Positions 32,927 to 43,102 are shown, numbered from the stretch's first letter. The stretch: DNA of 64,000 nt from Photobacterium sp. GB-56 (GCF_003026105.1 NZ_PYNW01000005.1:248001-312000), one strand, 5' to 3'. The notes: a model not told the origin generated them from the letters alone. Program-made: numbers and translations.

Positions 32927-33988
32927 TTAGAACTCGTGCACTCGCTTACAAATAAGGGCTGATGCATCGCCTTTACCGTATGGGTTTAGACAATCTTCAG
33001 ATTTCCCTTGCAGCAACAGTGTCAACGCTGCATCGACAATACGATCACTATCATCGGCTCCCGCTAATATAGATAATCCTAAATTTAGCGCTTCTGGGCG
33101 CTCTGTCGTTTCTCGTAAAATTACAACTGGTGTTCCATAAGTCGGTGCTTCTTCTTGAATACCGCCAGAGTCTGTCATAGTCAGCACAGATGAAGCGAGA
33201 GTCTGCTGCAAGGCCAAATAGTCAAGCGGCTCGACAATTGATAGGTTTTCCACCCCATTTAAATTATCCATCACAGCTTGCTTAACTGTTGGATTTGGAT
33301 GCACCGCCAAAACAAAGCGCAACTCAGGCTTTAAGTTAATAAGTTTCTTAATTGCTTCGCTAATGGTAGGAATAGACAGCCAATTTTCACGACGATGAGC
33401 AGTAACAAGTACTGTATTAGTCGCTTCAAGGTTAATGATACCTTTGTCTAATAATAATTTTTGCGCATCAATTGCTGTATTACCTGTCACTATCACAGAT
33501 TCAGGTTTTATACCTTCTGCAAGTAGTGCTTTCTTTGCCATTTCTGTTGGAGAAAAATGCAAATTTGCAATACGAGCGACTAAGGTTCGATTCGATTCTT
33601 CTGGAAAAGGATGTTGCAAGTTACCTGAACGCAAACCAGCTTCAACATGGCCAATGCAGGGTATTTGAGCATAAAACGCAGCCATAGCACCGGCTAATGT
33701 AGAGCTTGTATCACCATGAACGAGGACACAGTCGTATTCGTTCTTTTGTAATACCGATTGAATATTTACCATTAAACCAGAGACTAAATCCGTTAATGTA
33801 TTTCCTTCTGGACGTTGAAAGAAATAATCTGGTTTGATGTCAAAAACTCGAAAAGTTTGCTCTGCTAGCGTGTCATGTTGCCCTGTATGGCACCATTCAA
33901 CCCACTTTTTTTGTTTTTTAAATTCAGCATATACTGGTGCCATTTTTATTATTTCTGGTCTAGTCCCTGTAATAATAAGTGTTTTCAT
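32927..33988 (-). CDS. wecB: UDP-GlcNAc 2-epimerase, copy 1
   Basis: The 353-residue non-hydrolysing epimerase converts UDP-GlcNAc to UDP-ManNAc. Motifs visible are GTRPEIIKMAPV, HTGQHD, HVEAGLRSGN followed by PFPEESNR, and TDSGGIQEEAPTYGTP. It is the first gene of the operon and supplies the likely precursor for NfrB; in E. coli, WecB is also needed for the NfrA/NfrB glycan but is encoded elsewhere. Having it inside the operon makes a self-contained pathway. Confidence 0.93.
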   Translation of the reverse strand: MKTLIITGTRPEIIKMAPVYAEFKKQKKWVEWCHTGQHDTLAEQTFRVFDIKPDYFFQRPEGNTLTDLVSGLMVNIQSVLQKNEYDCVLVHGDTSSTLAGAMAAFYAQIPCIGHVEAGLRSGNLQHPFPEESNRTLVARIANLHFSPTEMAKKALLAEGIKPESVIVTGNTAIDAQKLLLDKGIINLEATNTVLVTAHRRENWLSIPTISEAIKKLINLKPELRFVLAVHPNPTVKQAVMDNLNGVENLSIVEPLDYLALQQTLASSVLTMTDSGGIQEEAPTYGTPVVILRETTERPEALNLGLSILAGADDSDRIVDAALTLLLQGKSEDCLNPYGKGDASALICKRVHEF

Positions 33989-34309
33989 AGATATTTACTC
34001 AAACTATTTATAACTCAAAACCCATCTGAAATTTTAATATTAAATATTAATATAAAACTCCCCTATAATATCCAAAAAGCTATTAACCAATGATTGTTAA
34101 TATTTATTAATGAATATGTAGTAAAAATAAATAAAATTAATGACTTTTACGTAACTTTCAATCAACCTATAATTCGGACTGAATTTACGATAATAAAACA
34201 ATATATTCAATTATAAAAAGAAAAAAATAATACACCGTTTAAAATGATTGTAAGGAAAAGGTACTTATATTCTCTCCAACATCAGGAATTACATATACTT
34301 AAAACTAAA
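33989..34309. other. Intergenic region between the two nfr operons
   Basis: This AT-rich stretch must hold the promoter of operon copy 1. I see no gene or clear operator. Confidence 0.4.
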
Positions 34310-34329
34310 AAAGAGCGACATAGCGCTCT
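34306..34329 (-). terminator. Terminator of nfr operon copy 2
   Basis: AGAGCG pairs with CGCTCT across a 6-nt loop (34312-34329). On the minus strand a T-rich tract (TTTTTAGTTTT) follows. Confidence 0.75.
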
Positions 34330-34404
34330 CTTATTTAATTGAAATATAATTTACTGCAAATTTATATTTCAATTTTAAATATAAAAAATATACCCACAAT
34401 GAAA

Positions 34405-35328
34405 TTACTTTTCGCCAACTAATTTCAATGGATTGGAATTGATGGGTAAGTAACGTAAAGAAAACATAGCGTCTGGATGGCAGTTTTTTTCGTTCAAAAT
34501 GCCGTCGAGTTTTCCTTTACTTATACGATCAGCTTTGAAACTTTTAGATGCTTTGTCTTGCACGAAGATTTCGCGGATAATGCCGACATTACAGTCTAAA
34601 TCATTTAAGTATGCATGCCGTTCATCTGCCGATAATGCTTGAGTTCCCGCACCATTTTGTACGTAGACAATTAAACCCAAGTTCGTAAGTTTCTCTGTCC
34701 ATAGCTTTATCTGTTTTTGAGGTAATTCACCCGATAGATAAAGGCTTATCATTAATGGCTGATCGTATAACTTCACTTGTTGCGCTAAGATCTCTGCCAG
34801 CTGTTCTCTTTGAGCTGGTGTTTTGAAGTCATAATCGCTTAATTCCAATGGTAAATATAACCCTTGGACTTTATTAGCATATACCTTTAACCATACTCGC
34901 CATTGTAAATAGGATTCATGTAACTTATCGAAATATTGCTTTAAATATACTTTTTGTGCGGTTTGATCTGTATGTATTTGTCGAAAATAATTGGGATCTG
35001 AATATAAGCCAACCCATAGCTTTATATTGTTGTCTTGAAGTACTTCCATCCGCTTAGCAAGCCAACCATGTGATTCACCAAAAGTTTCATTGCCATATTG
35101 CGTCCATTGGATAACAACATTTTGAACGCCTAGCTTTTTTATTTCAGTTCCAAAATGCTGCCATTGCTTTATTGAAATATCGTAGTCTTGATTGAGTGGT
35201 TGGTAAAAGATGCTGAGATCGTTTTTCTGGGCTGTGTTCTGGCAACCGATTAAAAGGAAAAGGAATACCGTACTAATGCAGCATCGTCTGATTTGTTGCG
35301 TTGTGAACTTTCTACTGTATGTTGCCAT
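34405..35328 (-). CDS. DUF4434 lipoprotein, YbcH-like, copy 2
   Basis: The 307-residue protein is the same length as copy 1 and closely similar. The lipobox reads LIGC (Cys29). The IQWTQYG, LWVGLYSDPNYF and GLYLPLELSDYDF segments are identical to copy 1. It overlaps the 3' end of nfrA copy 2 by 79 bp, exactly as in copy 1. Role as for copy 1: probably an accessory outer-membrane or periplasmic lipoprotein acting on the exported glycan. Confidence 0.8.
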   Translation of the reverse strand: MATYSRKFTTQQIRRCCISTVFLFLLIGCQNTAQKNDLSIFYQPLNQDYDISIKQWQHFGTEIKKLGVQNVVIQWTQYGNETFGESHGWLAKRMEVLQDNNIKLWVGLYSDPNYFRQIHTDQTAQKVYLKQYFDKLHESYLQWRVWLKVYANKVQGLYLPLELSDYDFKTPAQREQLAEILAQQVKLYDQPLMISLYLSGELPQKQIKLWTEKLTNLGLIVYVQNGAGTQALSADERHAYLNDLDCNVGIIREIFVQDKASKSFKADRISKGKLDGILNEKNCHPDAMFSLRYLPINSNPLKLVGEK

Positions 35329-38270
35329 TCAAGACCTACTTCTGAATCTAGGTTCAAGCCATTGTATTTTGTGTTAAACAATTTAAAGTTCCAACTTACT
35401 CCCAAGCCAACAACAGTCGATATGTCTTCACTGTCGTCGGCCCATTGTACAAATGTATATGGAGTAAGCCTTTGCTGGTATTTCTCTTTAATTTTAAATG
35501 TGTTACCTATTTCGTAGCGAGCAAACAAAATATAATCATGTAAATTATCAACGTAAATTAGACCATCAGCATAAAGACTTTGATATAGCCACTGGTCAGA
35601 CTCTGGCTTCCAATCTTTTGACCATTTATCATTTGATAATACGTTGGAACTAATACGAAGGTAAGGTCGTGTTTTACGATCTTTTCCAATAACTCGCTGA
35701 CGTACGCCTGCTTTTAAGTAGCTGTTATGTTTAGCAAAGGGCTGAATTTGATATGATAAGTCTATATCGGTGATATTGTCCGATAACTTATTTTCAAATC
35801 CCCCATTACTTAACGCCGCAATCGAAAAAGCAGAACGTGGTAACCAAGGTTTTTCAAAATAGTATTTGGCTTCTTCGTATAAAAAGTAATTGCCTGTGCT
35901 GTTAGTTAGTCCAGGTATCGCATTTTGTTGATCTGTTCCTACCCAACCAGAAACATTGTATTTCCAGCCTAAATCAATATTCTTATGTGAGCTTTGTAAG
36001 TACGCTAATAATTTCGGATTAGCTTCTTTTTGTTCAAGTACTTGATCAATCGCAGACTTATAAAGCTGTTGTGCATTGCTAAGATTGCCATTTTTATATT
36101 CAAGATCAGCATATTGAGAGATCATATCTACATTTTTTTTGTGCTTCGGATAACGATATGCACTTTCAAATGCACGTAGTGCTAACTGTGGATCTTTTTT
36201 ATAGGTTTGATAGCCCAGTAATGCACTCGCATTGCCCGTTTTATCATTTTCAAATAGTTTGTTAGCTAATCTACTATCGCTAGTTGTCACTATGTGTTCG
36301 GCTAGATACTGTGTTAATACTGCTGATTGTGTGTGATCAACTCCCTGCTCTATACGTGCAATCAATATTTCTTGGTCTTCTAACCTTTTAGCAATATCAA
36401 TGCCTAACTCCCACCATTGCACATTTTTCTTATCAAAGTCTGATTCTAACCAAGACTGATTAGCCAGTTTTGGTTCACCTACCTTAGTAAGTGTATGAAT
36501 AAACAGATAACGTGAATATGGCGTAAGCCCTTTTAGGTCAGTACTGTTACGCACCGCTTTAAGCCAATATGTCGAACTGGCTTGATATTCGTTTGCTTTT
36601 GCAAACCATTCTGCTAATAGTAATGCTTGTTCTTTGGTGGGTTGTTGCTTAAGCGAAGATTGGTAATGTTTAGCTGCCTTCAGCGGATCCTTATCAGCAA
36701 CACAATATGCGATTGCTTGTTTTAAAAAGTCATCATTAGTAGATAAGCCTTCTATCAAATGACATTGATGCTGTATCCCCCAAACTTTAGGTGACAATGT
36801 CACTATTTTCCGGTTGGCGGCTGCAATACTCTGTGGTGAAAATAATCTTACGTTACGTTGCATCATATTTAGAATGTTATTAACAAACTTTGGGTCAGCG
36901 AGTAATTTTCTTTTCTGTATTTTAAATCCATAGTTAACCATCGATGCTGCAATTTCATCACCATTTGGCGACTGTAATGCATTAAAAATAGCATGGTTTA
37001 AATCGCTATTCTGATGGTTGTTTTTATAGATGAGAAAAAAGATCTGAGCAGATTTATTATATTGATTTACCTGTGAATAGGCATAAGCCAAATCGCGTGA
37101 TAATGATTGTGATTTATAGCCATCATCTTTTAATTCGTTTATGATTTTTAACCATTTTTGTTGTTGTTTATAATGTGTTAACAACACCTCTTTTTTCATC
37201 TTCTTAGCGCTTGGTTGATTAAATTGAGTGTTTTCAATTTGTGTATATAAATTCAATTCACTTGCCAGTTTAATCCACATTACTGAGTCAGTTTCCGGCT
37301 CACAGTTTTTAAACTGAAATTGCGCTAGTGCTGCTTTATTTGTACTGATCTTGGTTACTGTCTTTTTTAAACAATCTGACATTACCGAAAATTCTTTGAG
37401 CGTTTGTTGATCCAATGAATTAAGGTAATCACGCTGTTTAGTGAAAGATTCTGGTAGCTCATTATTATCGTATAATTTATTGAGCTCAACTTTGGCTTTA
37501 CGGTATTGATAAGTTGATAATAGGTGCTCTATATACTGGTTGTAAAAGTCTTTATGATTACTGTCTGATATTATCTTTTCCGCATATTTTAATGCTTGAG
37601 TTTCATCACCATTTGCGAGTGTATTCAAGGCTAAAAATTTTAAATATGTTTGGTTGCTGTGTGATGACTCATAAAGCTTTTCTAGCAATGGCTGTGCTTT
37701 TTCATAATTTTTTATTGCATAAAGGTTATATGCTTCAAAATGCAAAGTTGCTAATGATTTATATTTTTGAGGCTTACTGTACGACCACTCAACTGCAGTT
37801 TCTGCATTATATTTTTTTAAGAGTTTATAAACATTATAAATAAAGAAGTTTTTCATCTGTTTAGTTGTTAACGTACCAGCAATACGTTGTAGTTGTGTAT
37901 CCGTATAGATCTTGCCGGTCTTGGCATCCTCAAGCCAAACATTAAGAATGTCATCCCCCCTTTTACTCTTCGGAATTTTAGTTAGATACTTGAGTTGAAC
38001 GTTGATCGGTTTCTCGGCTTTGACTGCTAGCTGATAACCAAATTTTAAAAAAGGAATATGGGTTGGAACAATCGCTAATGCGTTATTAAGCTCTTCTAAT
38101 GCTACATTGTATTGTTGATTGTTTTGCTTTTTATATGCTTTATCAATATACGGGTATGTACGAAAATGCTCAAGGTCCGACAAATTAGTGTAAATATTGT
38201 CATCAGCATCTACTCTGATACTTAATAATGTACAAGCGGTAGCGATTAAGGCTTTATCGATATAATTCAT
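35250..38270 (-). CDS. nfrA: NfrA-like outer-membrane polysaccharide exporter, copy 2
   Basis: The 1006-residue protein has the same architecture as copy 1: a signal peptide, a helical repeat region and a terminal beta-barrel ending in Phe. The barrel and the domain before it (from about residue 760) are more conserved between copies than the TPR part, where many residues differ. Its ATG overlaps the nfrB stop (TAATG). Divergence in the helical part could reflect pairing with its own synthase or selection by phages; that is inference. Confidence 0.87.
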   Translation of the reverse strand: MNYIDKALIATACTLLSIRVDADDNIYTNLSDLEHFRTYPYIDKAYKKQNNQQYNVALEELNNALAIVPTHIPFLKFGYQLAVKAEKPINVQLKYLTKIPKSKRGDDILNVWLEDAKTGKIYTDTQLQRIAGTLTTKQMKNFFIYNVYKLLKKYNAETAVEWSYSKPQKYKSLATLHFEAYNLYAIKNYEKAQPLLEKLYESSHSNQTYLKFLALNTLANGDETQALKYAEKIISDSNHKDFYNQYIEHLLSTYQYRKAKVELNKLYDNNELPESFTKQRDYLNSLDQQTLKEFSVMSDCLKKTVTKISTNKAALAQFQFKNCEPETDSVMWIKLASELNLYTQIENTQFNQPSAKKMKKEVLLTHYKQQQKWLKIINELKDDGYKSQSLSRDLAYAYSQVNQYNKSAQIFFLIYKNNHQNSDLNHAIFNALQSPNGDEIAASMVNYGFKIQKRKLLADPKFVNNILNMMQRNVRLFSPQSIAAANRKIVTLSPKVWGIQHQCHLIEGLSTNDDFLKQAIAYCVADKDPLKAAKHYQSSLKQQPTKEQALLLAEWFAKANEYQASSTYWLKAVRNSTDLKGLTPYSRYLFIHTLTKVGEPKLANQSWLESDFDKKNVQWWELGIDIAKRLEDQEILIARIEQGVDHTQSAVLTQYLAEHIVTTSDSRLANKLFENDKTGNASALLGYQTYKKDPQLALRAFESAYRYPKHKKNVDMISQYADLEYKNGNLSNAQQLYKSAIDQVLEQKEANPKLLAYLQSSHKNIDLGWKYNVSGWVGTDQQNAIPGLTNSTGNYFLYEEAKYYFEKPWLPRSAFSIAALSNGGFENKLSDNITDIDLSYQIQPFAKHNSYLKAGVRQRVIGKDRKTRPYLRISSNVLSNDKWSKDWKPESDQWLYQSLYADGLIYVDNLHDYILFARYEIGNTFKIKEKYQQRLTPYTFVQWADDSEDISTVVGLGVSWNFKLFNTKYNGLNLDSEVGLEWQHTVESSQRNKSDDAALVRYSFSF

Positions 38271-40465
38271 TAGTACTGTTTACACTCATTAATAAGGTTA
38301 TCAACATTCATTTGTTGGTCGACTTGTAATTCAAGTGCTTTATCAATTACTTCTTTGGTTACATAACGATGATTAATCAAAAACTTTCCGAAGCTTTTTT
38401 CATGCTCGTTTTCATAAGCAAGAATTGCTTGATGTAATACAGCAGGTTCAATTGCCCTACTCATTAACAAACACTGACCCAACTGACTTTGTGTTGCATA
38501 GTATTTATCAATCAAAGGCTTATATTTGGCTTTTGAGTATTTATGGTGACCGACCATGGTCTTAATTATGTGATAAGGGTTGATCCCTTTTTGTTCTAGA
38601 TACCAGTATCTTAACCCTAGTGTCACTGCACCATTAGTAGTAATCACTGATTTTACTGGGCACTTTAAACGTCTCGAAATTGTTGCTTTTGCGACAGGGC
38701 TTAATGGCATTTCTTTTCCTAAAATCAAAGTATTACCATCTTTCCGCAAAGGTAGTACCGAGTATTTTAAGGCCAGTTTTTTAGGTAATAGATGTATGAG
38801 TGAAGGATCTAATTCAAAGGGATCACAGTGTTCAAATTCTTCTTCAAATTGTTCTGCAATCGCTTGACTTAAATCATCATTGCTGACTATGCCTTGCTCA
38901 ACTAAATACGAGCCTATCAAGCGATTTTTAGGCATATCAAGAAGGACACTTGTTAGCATCTCTTCTGAAATTTTCATGTTACGTTTTAATATCTCACCAA
39001 GTGGTTGCTTTCGTGAATCATTAGCAAGCGTTGGAAAATCATGGGTCGTTTTATCCCAAGCAACACGATGAACATCACCTTGTTGAATTACTTGACGAAT
39101 CGCACGTACATTAGCTGCAAAGTTAATCACCGTTCCCCAACATAAACGTAGCAATGATAGGAAACCTTCAAAGTAACCATAATATCGGCTAACAAAATAA
39201 AATCGTTGTAATAAGCGGTTGATTAGTAGGAAAGTGTTAATCACTAATAGTACTTGAGTCACTTTATTATCAGCAATAATTGACAAAAAATGATAACCAT
39301 CTTTCACAAAGTAAGAATAAATACTGAGCGCCACTAATTGAAGGAAAATAACCATAGACAAAAAGCCTATCGTATTATTAATAAAGCCTCTTCTATCACG
39401 CCACAAAAAATAATTTAACTTCCAGTCATTGGTCCATTTTTGTTTATTAAAGCCCTGAAACACGATACCCACTATCCAACGGCTTTTTTGACGTACTGCG
39501 GCGGTAAAGGTTGTCGGAAAATGTTCACGAACACAAACTACACTACCATCATGCAGGGATACGCCTAATGACGATTCTTTTAGTGTTGGTTGTTCTTTAT
39601 CGATAATAGGAAAACGTACAAATATCTCGCTCATGCCCCACTGTTTTAAGCGTAAACCTATCTCATAATCTTCAGTTAATGATTGAACATCGAACGCTAA
39701 ACCATCACCGGTAACCAATAGTTTTAAAATAGCTCTGCGACTAAAACAGGTACCAACACCTGCACTAGGTACTTGCCCTGCTATGGCTTCACGGACCACA
39801 ACATCTTTGCCATGTAATTCTGCAAATTCATCCGCATAATGCCCAGGCGTCATTTGATACCATTTGCGAGTATAGGGATAAACAGGTAACTGAATGAGAT
39901 CTTTTTCAGGCAATAAGTAGTTGTAAAGACGTAATTCCATTGGCGATACAATGTCTTCAGCGTCATGCAAAATAAAACCTGAAAATTCAATTTTCGCCTT
40001 TTTCTCAAATTCAATAATTGATGAGATAACATTATTTAAGCAGTCGGCCTTGCTGGTCGGCCCTGGCCTTGCACACACAATTTTATGCACGTTAGGAAAT
40101 CGCATACAAACACGATCAACATCAGCTTGGGTTTCAGGATCGTTCGGGTAAGTGCCTACAAATATTTGATAATTTTCATAATCCAAACTTGATGCGGTAA
40201 GCTCAGCCATTTTGTCAATAACACCAAATTCCTGCCAGGCTGGTACCATGATAGCCAGTGGTTGTTCATGTTTTTGATAAAGATCATCCACGTTTTTACG
40301 TGTGAATTTTTTATAAACGGTTCCTTTACGCCATAAGTGACGCACCCAGTAATAAATATCAACAAATAGATCATCGATACCGCAAATACATAAGATCACC
40401 ATAGTCACAAATAAAACGAGACGTAATCCATATAGGTAATAAATGAAAATATCGAACATATCCAT
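38270..40465 (-). CDS. nfrB: NfrB-like glycosyltransferase with MshEN domain, copy 2
   Basis: The 731-residue protein is highly similar to copy 1. HDAED, TED and the Q-x-x-R-W motif are intact, so it should be catalytically active. The MshEN motif RLIGSYLVEQGIVSNDDL is kept, indicating that c-di-GMP control is also kept. The most variable part is the linker before MshEN and the C-terminal 100 residues. wecB copy 2 lies two bases upstream. Confidence 0.9.
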   Translation of the reverse strand: MDMFDIFIYYLYGLRLVLFVTMVILCICGIDDLFVDIYYWVRHLWRKGTVYKKFTRKNVDDLYQKHEQPLAIMVPAWQEFGVIDKMAELTASSLDYENYQIFVGTYPNDPETQADVDRVCMRFPNVHKIVCARPGPTSKADCLNNVISSIIEFEKKAKIEFSGFILHDAEDIVSPMELRLYNYLLPEKDLIQLPVYPYTRKWYQMTPGHYADEFAELHGKDVVVREAIAGQVPSAGVGTCFSRRAILKLLVTGDGLAFDVQSLTEDYEIGLRLKQWGMSEIFVRFPIIDKEQPTLKESSLGVSLHDGSVVCVREHFPTTFTAAVRQKSRWIVGIVFQGFNKQKWTNDWKLNYFLWRDRRGFINNTIGFLSMVIFLQLVALSIYSYFVKDGYHFLSIIADNKVTQVLLVINTFLLINRLLQRFYFVSRYYGYFEGFLSLLRLCWGTVINFAANVRAIRQVIQQGDVHRVAWDKTTHDFPTLANDSRKQPLGEILKRNMKISEEMLTSVLLDMPKNRLIGSYLVEQGIVSNDDLSQAIAEQFEEEFEHCDPFELDPSLIHLLPKKLALKYSVLPLRKDGNTLILGKEMPLSPVAKATISRRLKCPVKSVITTNGAVTLGLRYWYLEQKGINPYHIIKTMVGHHKYSKAKYKPLIDKYYATQSQLGQCLLMSRAIEPAVLHQAILAYENEHEKSFGKFLINHRYVTKEVIDKALELQVDQQMNVDNLINECKQY

Positions 40466-40467
40466 AA

Positions 40468-41544
40468 TTAGAACTCTTGCACTCGTTGGAGAATGATTTT
40501 GGATGCATTTCCTTTACCATATGGATTAAAGCAAGCGTCTGATTTACCAATAGATAATAATGTTAAGGCCGCATCTACAATAGATTTATAATCTTTTGCT
40601 CCTGCAAGTTTTGATAAACCTAAATGTATTGCTTCTGGTCGCTCTGTCGTTTCTCGTAAAATCACAACAGGCGTGCCATAAGTCGGTGCCTCTTCTTGAA
40701 TACCACCAGAATCGGTCATTATTAAAACAGAAGAAGCTAATAGTTGTTGAAGCGCTAGGTAATCTAACGGCTCAACAATGGTAATATTTTCAATACCACT
40801 TAAGTTATCTAACACGGCTTGCTTCACTGTTGGGTTGGGATGTACGACAACGACAAAATCTAATTCGGGCTTAATTGAGGAGAGATATTTAATTGCTTGG
40901 CTGATTGTGCAAATGGATTGCCAATTTTCACGTCGATGAGTCGTAACTAAAACTGTATTATTCACCGTATGGTTCACTAACCCTTTATTTATTAATAACT
41001 TTTGTGTATCAATTATGGTATTGCCCGTTACAACTGTTGTATCTATATTAATCCCTTCTGCTAATAATGCTTTTTGTGCAATGTCAGTAGGGGAAAAATG
41101 TAAATTCGCAATGCGAGCGACTAATGTTCTATTAGATTCTTCCGGAAATGGATGTTGTAAGTTGCCAGATCGAAGCCCTGCTTCAACGTGTCCAATACAA
41201 GGTACTTTTGCGTAATACGCAGCTAAAGCCCCTGCAAGGGTTGAGCTTGTATCACCATGAACCAAAACGCAATCGTAGCTATTTTTTTGCAGCAACGATT
41301 GAATATTTGTCATTAAGCCAGATAAAAGATCAACTAATGTAGTGCCTGTAGGACGTTGAAATATATAATCAGGTTTAATATCAAAGACTTCAAATGTTTG
41401 CTCTGCAAGAGAATCATGTTGACCTGTGTGACACCATTCAATAGTTTTATCTTGATTCTTAAATTCAGTATACACCGGAGCCATTTTTATTATTTCAGGT
41501 CTTGTCCCTGTAATAATTAATGTTTTTTTCTCCATTATCCTCAC
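40468..41544 (-). CDS. wecB: UDP-GlcNAc 2-epimerase, copy 2
   Basis: This 358-residue paralogue of the epimerase at 32927 keeps all active-site motifs (GTRPEIIKMAPV, HTGQHD, PFPEESNR, TDSGGIQEEAPTYG). The frame starts MRIMEKKTLI; an internal ATG at 41535 (MEKKTLI) would align better with copy 1 and is equally likely. It begins operon copy 2. Confidence 0.92.
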   Translation of the reverse strand: MRIMEKKTLIITGTRPEIIKMAPVYTEFKNQDKTIEWCHTGQHDSLAEQTFEVFDIKPDYIFQRPTGTTLVDLLSGLMTNIQSLLQKNSYDCVLVHGDTSSTLAGALAAYYAKVPCIGHVEAGLRSGNLQHPFPEESNRTLVARIANLHFSPTDIAQKALLAEGINIDTTVVTGNTIIDTQKLLINKGLVNHTVNNTVLVTTHRRENWQSICTISQAIKYLSSIKPELDFVVVVHPNPTVKQAVLDNLSGIENITIVEPLDYLALQQLLASSVLIMTDSGGIQEEAPTYGTPVVILRETTERPEAIHLGLSKLAGAKDYKSIVDAALTLLSIGKSDACFNPYGKGNASKIILQRVQEF

Positions 41545-41855
41545 CTATTAATAATATAAAGTGTAATATTCCATCCATGAAAAAATAGTGTTTACTAATT
41601 GAAATGTTTACATTTATTTTTTAAATTGTATAAACCGTACAACTCGTACAACTTGAACTTAATTAAATTTAATAAATATTTAATGTTAATGTCATATAAC
41701 TGAGCTAATAGGTACCAGTTAATAGATGAGTTGATTTAAAATCAGACATCTAAAGTAATACGAGATAGACTTTATAAATTATTAGTATATTTATAGTTTC
41801 TAAATGAATAATTTCAAATCTTTATTTCAATTTTTTATTCATATACATATAAAAA
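41545..41855. other. Intergenic region upstream of nfr operon copy 2
   Basis: An AT-rich promoter region. It contains a 9-bp sequence (CGTACAACT) repeated twice in tandem at 41636-41653, about 90 bp upstream of wecB copy 2. I did not find this tandem repeat upstream of copy 1. It could be a regulator site. No gene is seen. Confidence 0.4.
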
Positions 41856-41880
41856 AAGTGCCACTATATCAGCAGCACTT
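41851..41880 (-). terminator. Terminator of the NlpC/P60 gene
   Basis: AAGTGC pairs with GCACTT across a 13-nt loop. On the minus strand the stem is followed by seven T residues. It lies 25 bp after the stop codon. Confidence 0.75.
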
Positions 41881-41904
41881 AGTTTACTTTATTTCATTAA
41901 TCGT

Positions 41905-42705
41905 CTAATCAACTAATCGACGTATTTGCCATAGACGTTTACGCCAATAGGGATGATTAATATTGGATATAGCCACACCGCGTGAACTTGTTGCATTCAC
42001 AAAACGTCCGTGATCTAAGTAGATTCCAACATGGTGATGCCAGCCACTGGTTTTAAAGAAGACTAAATCACCATAGTGAAGGTTTTCTTTTCTAACTTTA
42101 TAACCTAATTTTACTTGCTGTAATGTAGTTCTTGGTAAATGTACATGATAGACCTCATTAAACACTCGACGAACAAATGCTGAGCAATCAATACCATGAT
42201 GTGAGTTACCACCATAAAGGTATGGCGTATGCGCCCAATGTGAATAAGCATGCCAGATCTTAGAACGCCATTTTTGAGACAGCCTCAAATTCCTGACATC
42301 AGACCAAAATGATCTGTGATGTACGTAATGCCCTTTCAAGGTGTAGTAATCGACAGGAATTCTATGCCTCCTAGCACTAACATGATGCCTTGAGTGACTA
42401 TCATGGTGTGAGTAATGCGATTTATGCACTACATGATGATTTGTGCTGTGGTGTGTTGAATGTGCATGATGCGTTTCATGCTTCTCACTATGTTTTGGTG
42501 TTTTGCTATGTTTATGTTCAATATTATGACTGTAATGGTGAGTAACTACATGATGATGAATATTTGAATGATGTTTTTTATCAAGTTCAACATGATGTTC
42601 AGAATGCGTATGTGCGAATGCTGTTATCGGTAAAGCTATTAAGGACAATAATAACGTCTTTCTTAATTTAGCTTTTAATACGTTTTTAAGGCGATATGAA
42701 GACAT
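41905..42705 (-). CDS. Secreted NlpC/P60 hydrolase with histidine-rich segment
   Basis: The 266-residue protein has a long signal peptide ending ITAFA (about residue 31), then a region of about 77 residues containing about 30 histidines, then an NlpC/P60 domain. The catalytic Cys is in GIDCSAFVRRVF (Cys174), the His in HHHVGIYLD (His225) and the third residue is probably Asn237. These enzymes cut peptidoglycan stem peptides. The histidine-rich part probably binds Zn, Ni or Cu ions. The gene is monocistronic with its own terminator. Confidence 0.88.
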   Translation of the reverse strand: MSSYRLKNVLKAKLRKTLLLSLIALPITAFAHTHSEHHVELDKKHHSNIHHHVVTHHYSHNIEHKHSKTPKHSEKHETHHAHSTHHSTNHHVVHKSHYSHHDSHSRHHVSARRHRIPVDYYTLKGHYVHHRSFWSDVRNLRLSQKWRSKIWHAYSHWAHTPYLYGGNSHHGIDCSAFVRRVFNEVYHVHLPRTTLQQVKLGYKVRKENLHYGDLVFFKTSGWHHHVGIYLDHGRFVNATSSRGVAISNINHPYWRKRLWQIRRLVD

Positions 42706-43102
42706 GAGTGATGCTGCTATGTTTTTATCGTCTACTAATATAATCGCTTATTATTGCAACTTAATAAGCAAGATATTGCTTTTTTCGATAGTTAGTATTA
42801 TGACTTTGATTCTATAGAGAATAGACAGTTATAAAAACAGATATTAGATATTACTAACTTTTTATTTTTGAAAAATAAGCTATTAGTCATCACTATGAAT
42901 AGTATACATTGATTATTTAGCAATAATTCGATTTTATTTACAGAAATATGCAGCTATTTATCACACAATCATTCACCTTATGAATGGCTCTGTTTATATT
43001 TAAATATATTGATTATCGTTTTGTTGTCATTTATAGACAATGATTAAAAATAACAATAAAAGCACCTTATTTATTATGCTCAGTAATAACAATTTTTCAT
43101 GA
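42706..43102. other. Intergenic region, nothing recognised
   Basis: An AT-rich stretch of about 400 bp between two leftward genes. It must hold the NlpC/P60 promoter. I see no open frame, RNA or clear hairpin. Confidence 0.4.

Larger units (their letters stand above)
26867..33988 (-). repeat. Tandem operon copy 1: wecB-nfrB-nfrA-ybcH-like
   Basis: This four-gene operon is paralogous gene by gene, and in every junction, to the one at 34405-41544. The start-to-start distance is about 7.54 kb. NfrB and WecB are highly similar between copies; NfrA is more diverged. The pair looks like an old tandem duplication, since DNA identity is clearly incomplete. Confidence 0.93.
34405..41544 (-). repeat. 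Tandem operon copy 2: wecB-nfrB-nfrA-ybcH-like
   Basis: This is the upstream copy of the duplicated operon, with the same gene order, spacing and overlaps as 26867-33988. All four genes appear intact in both copies. Confidence 0.93.
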
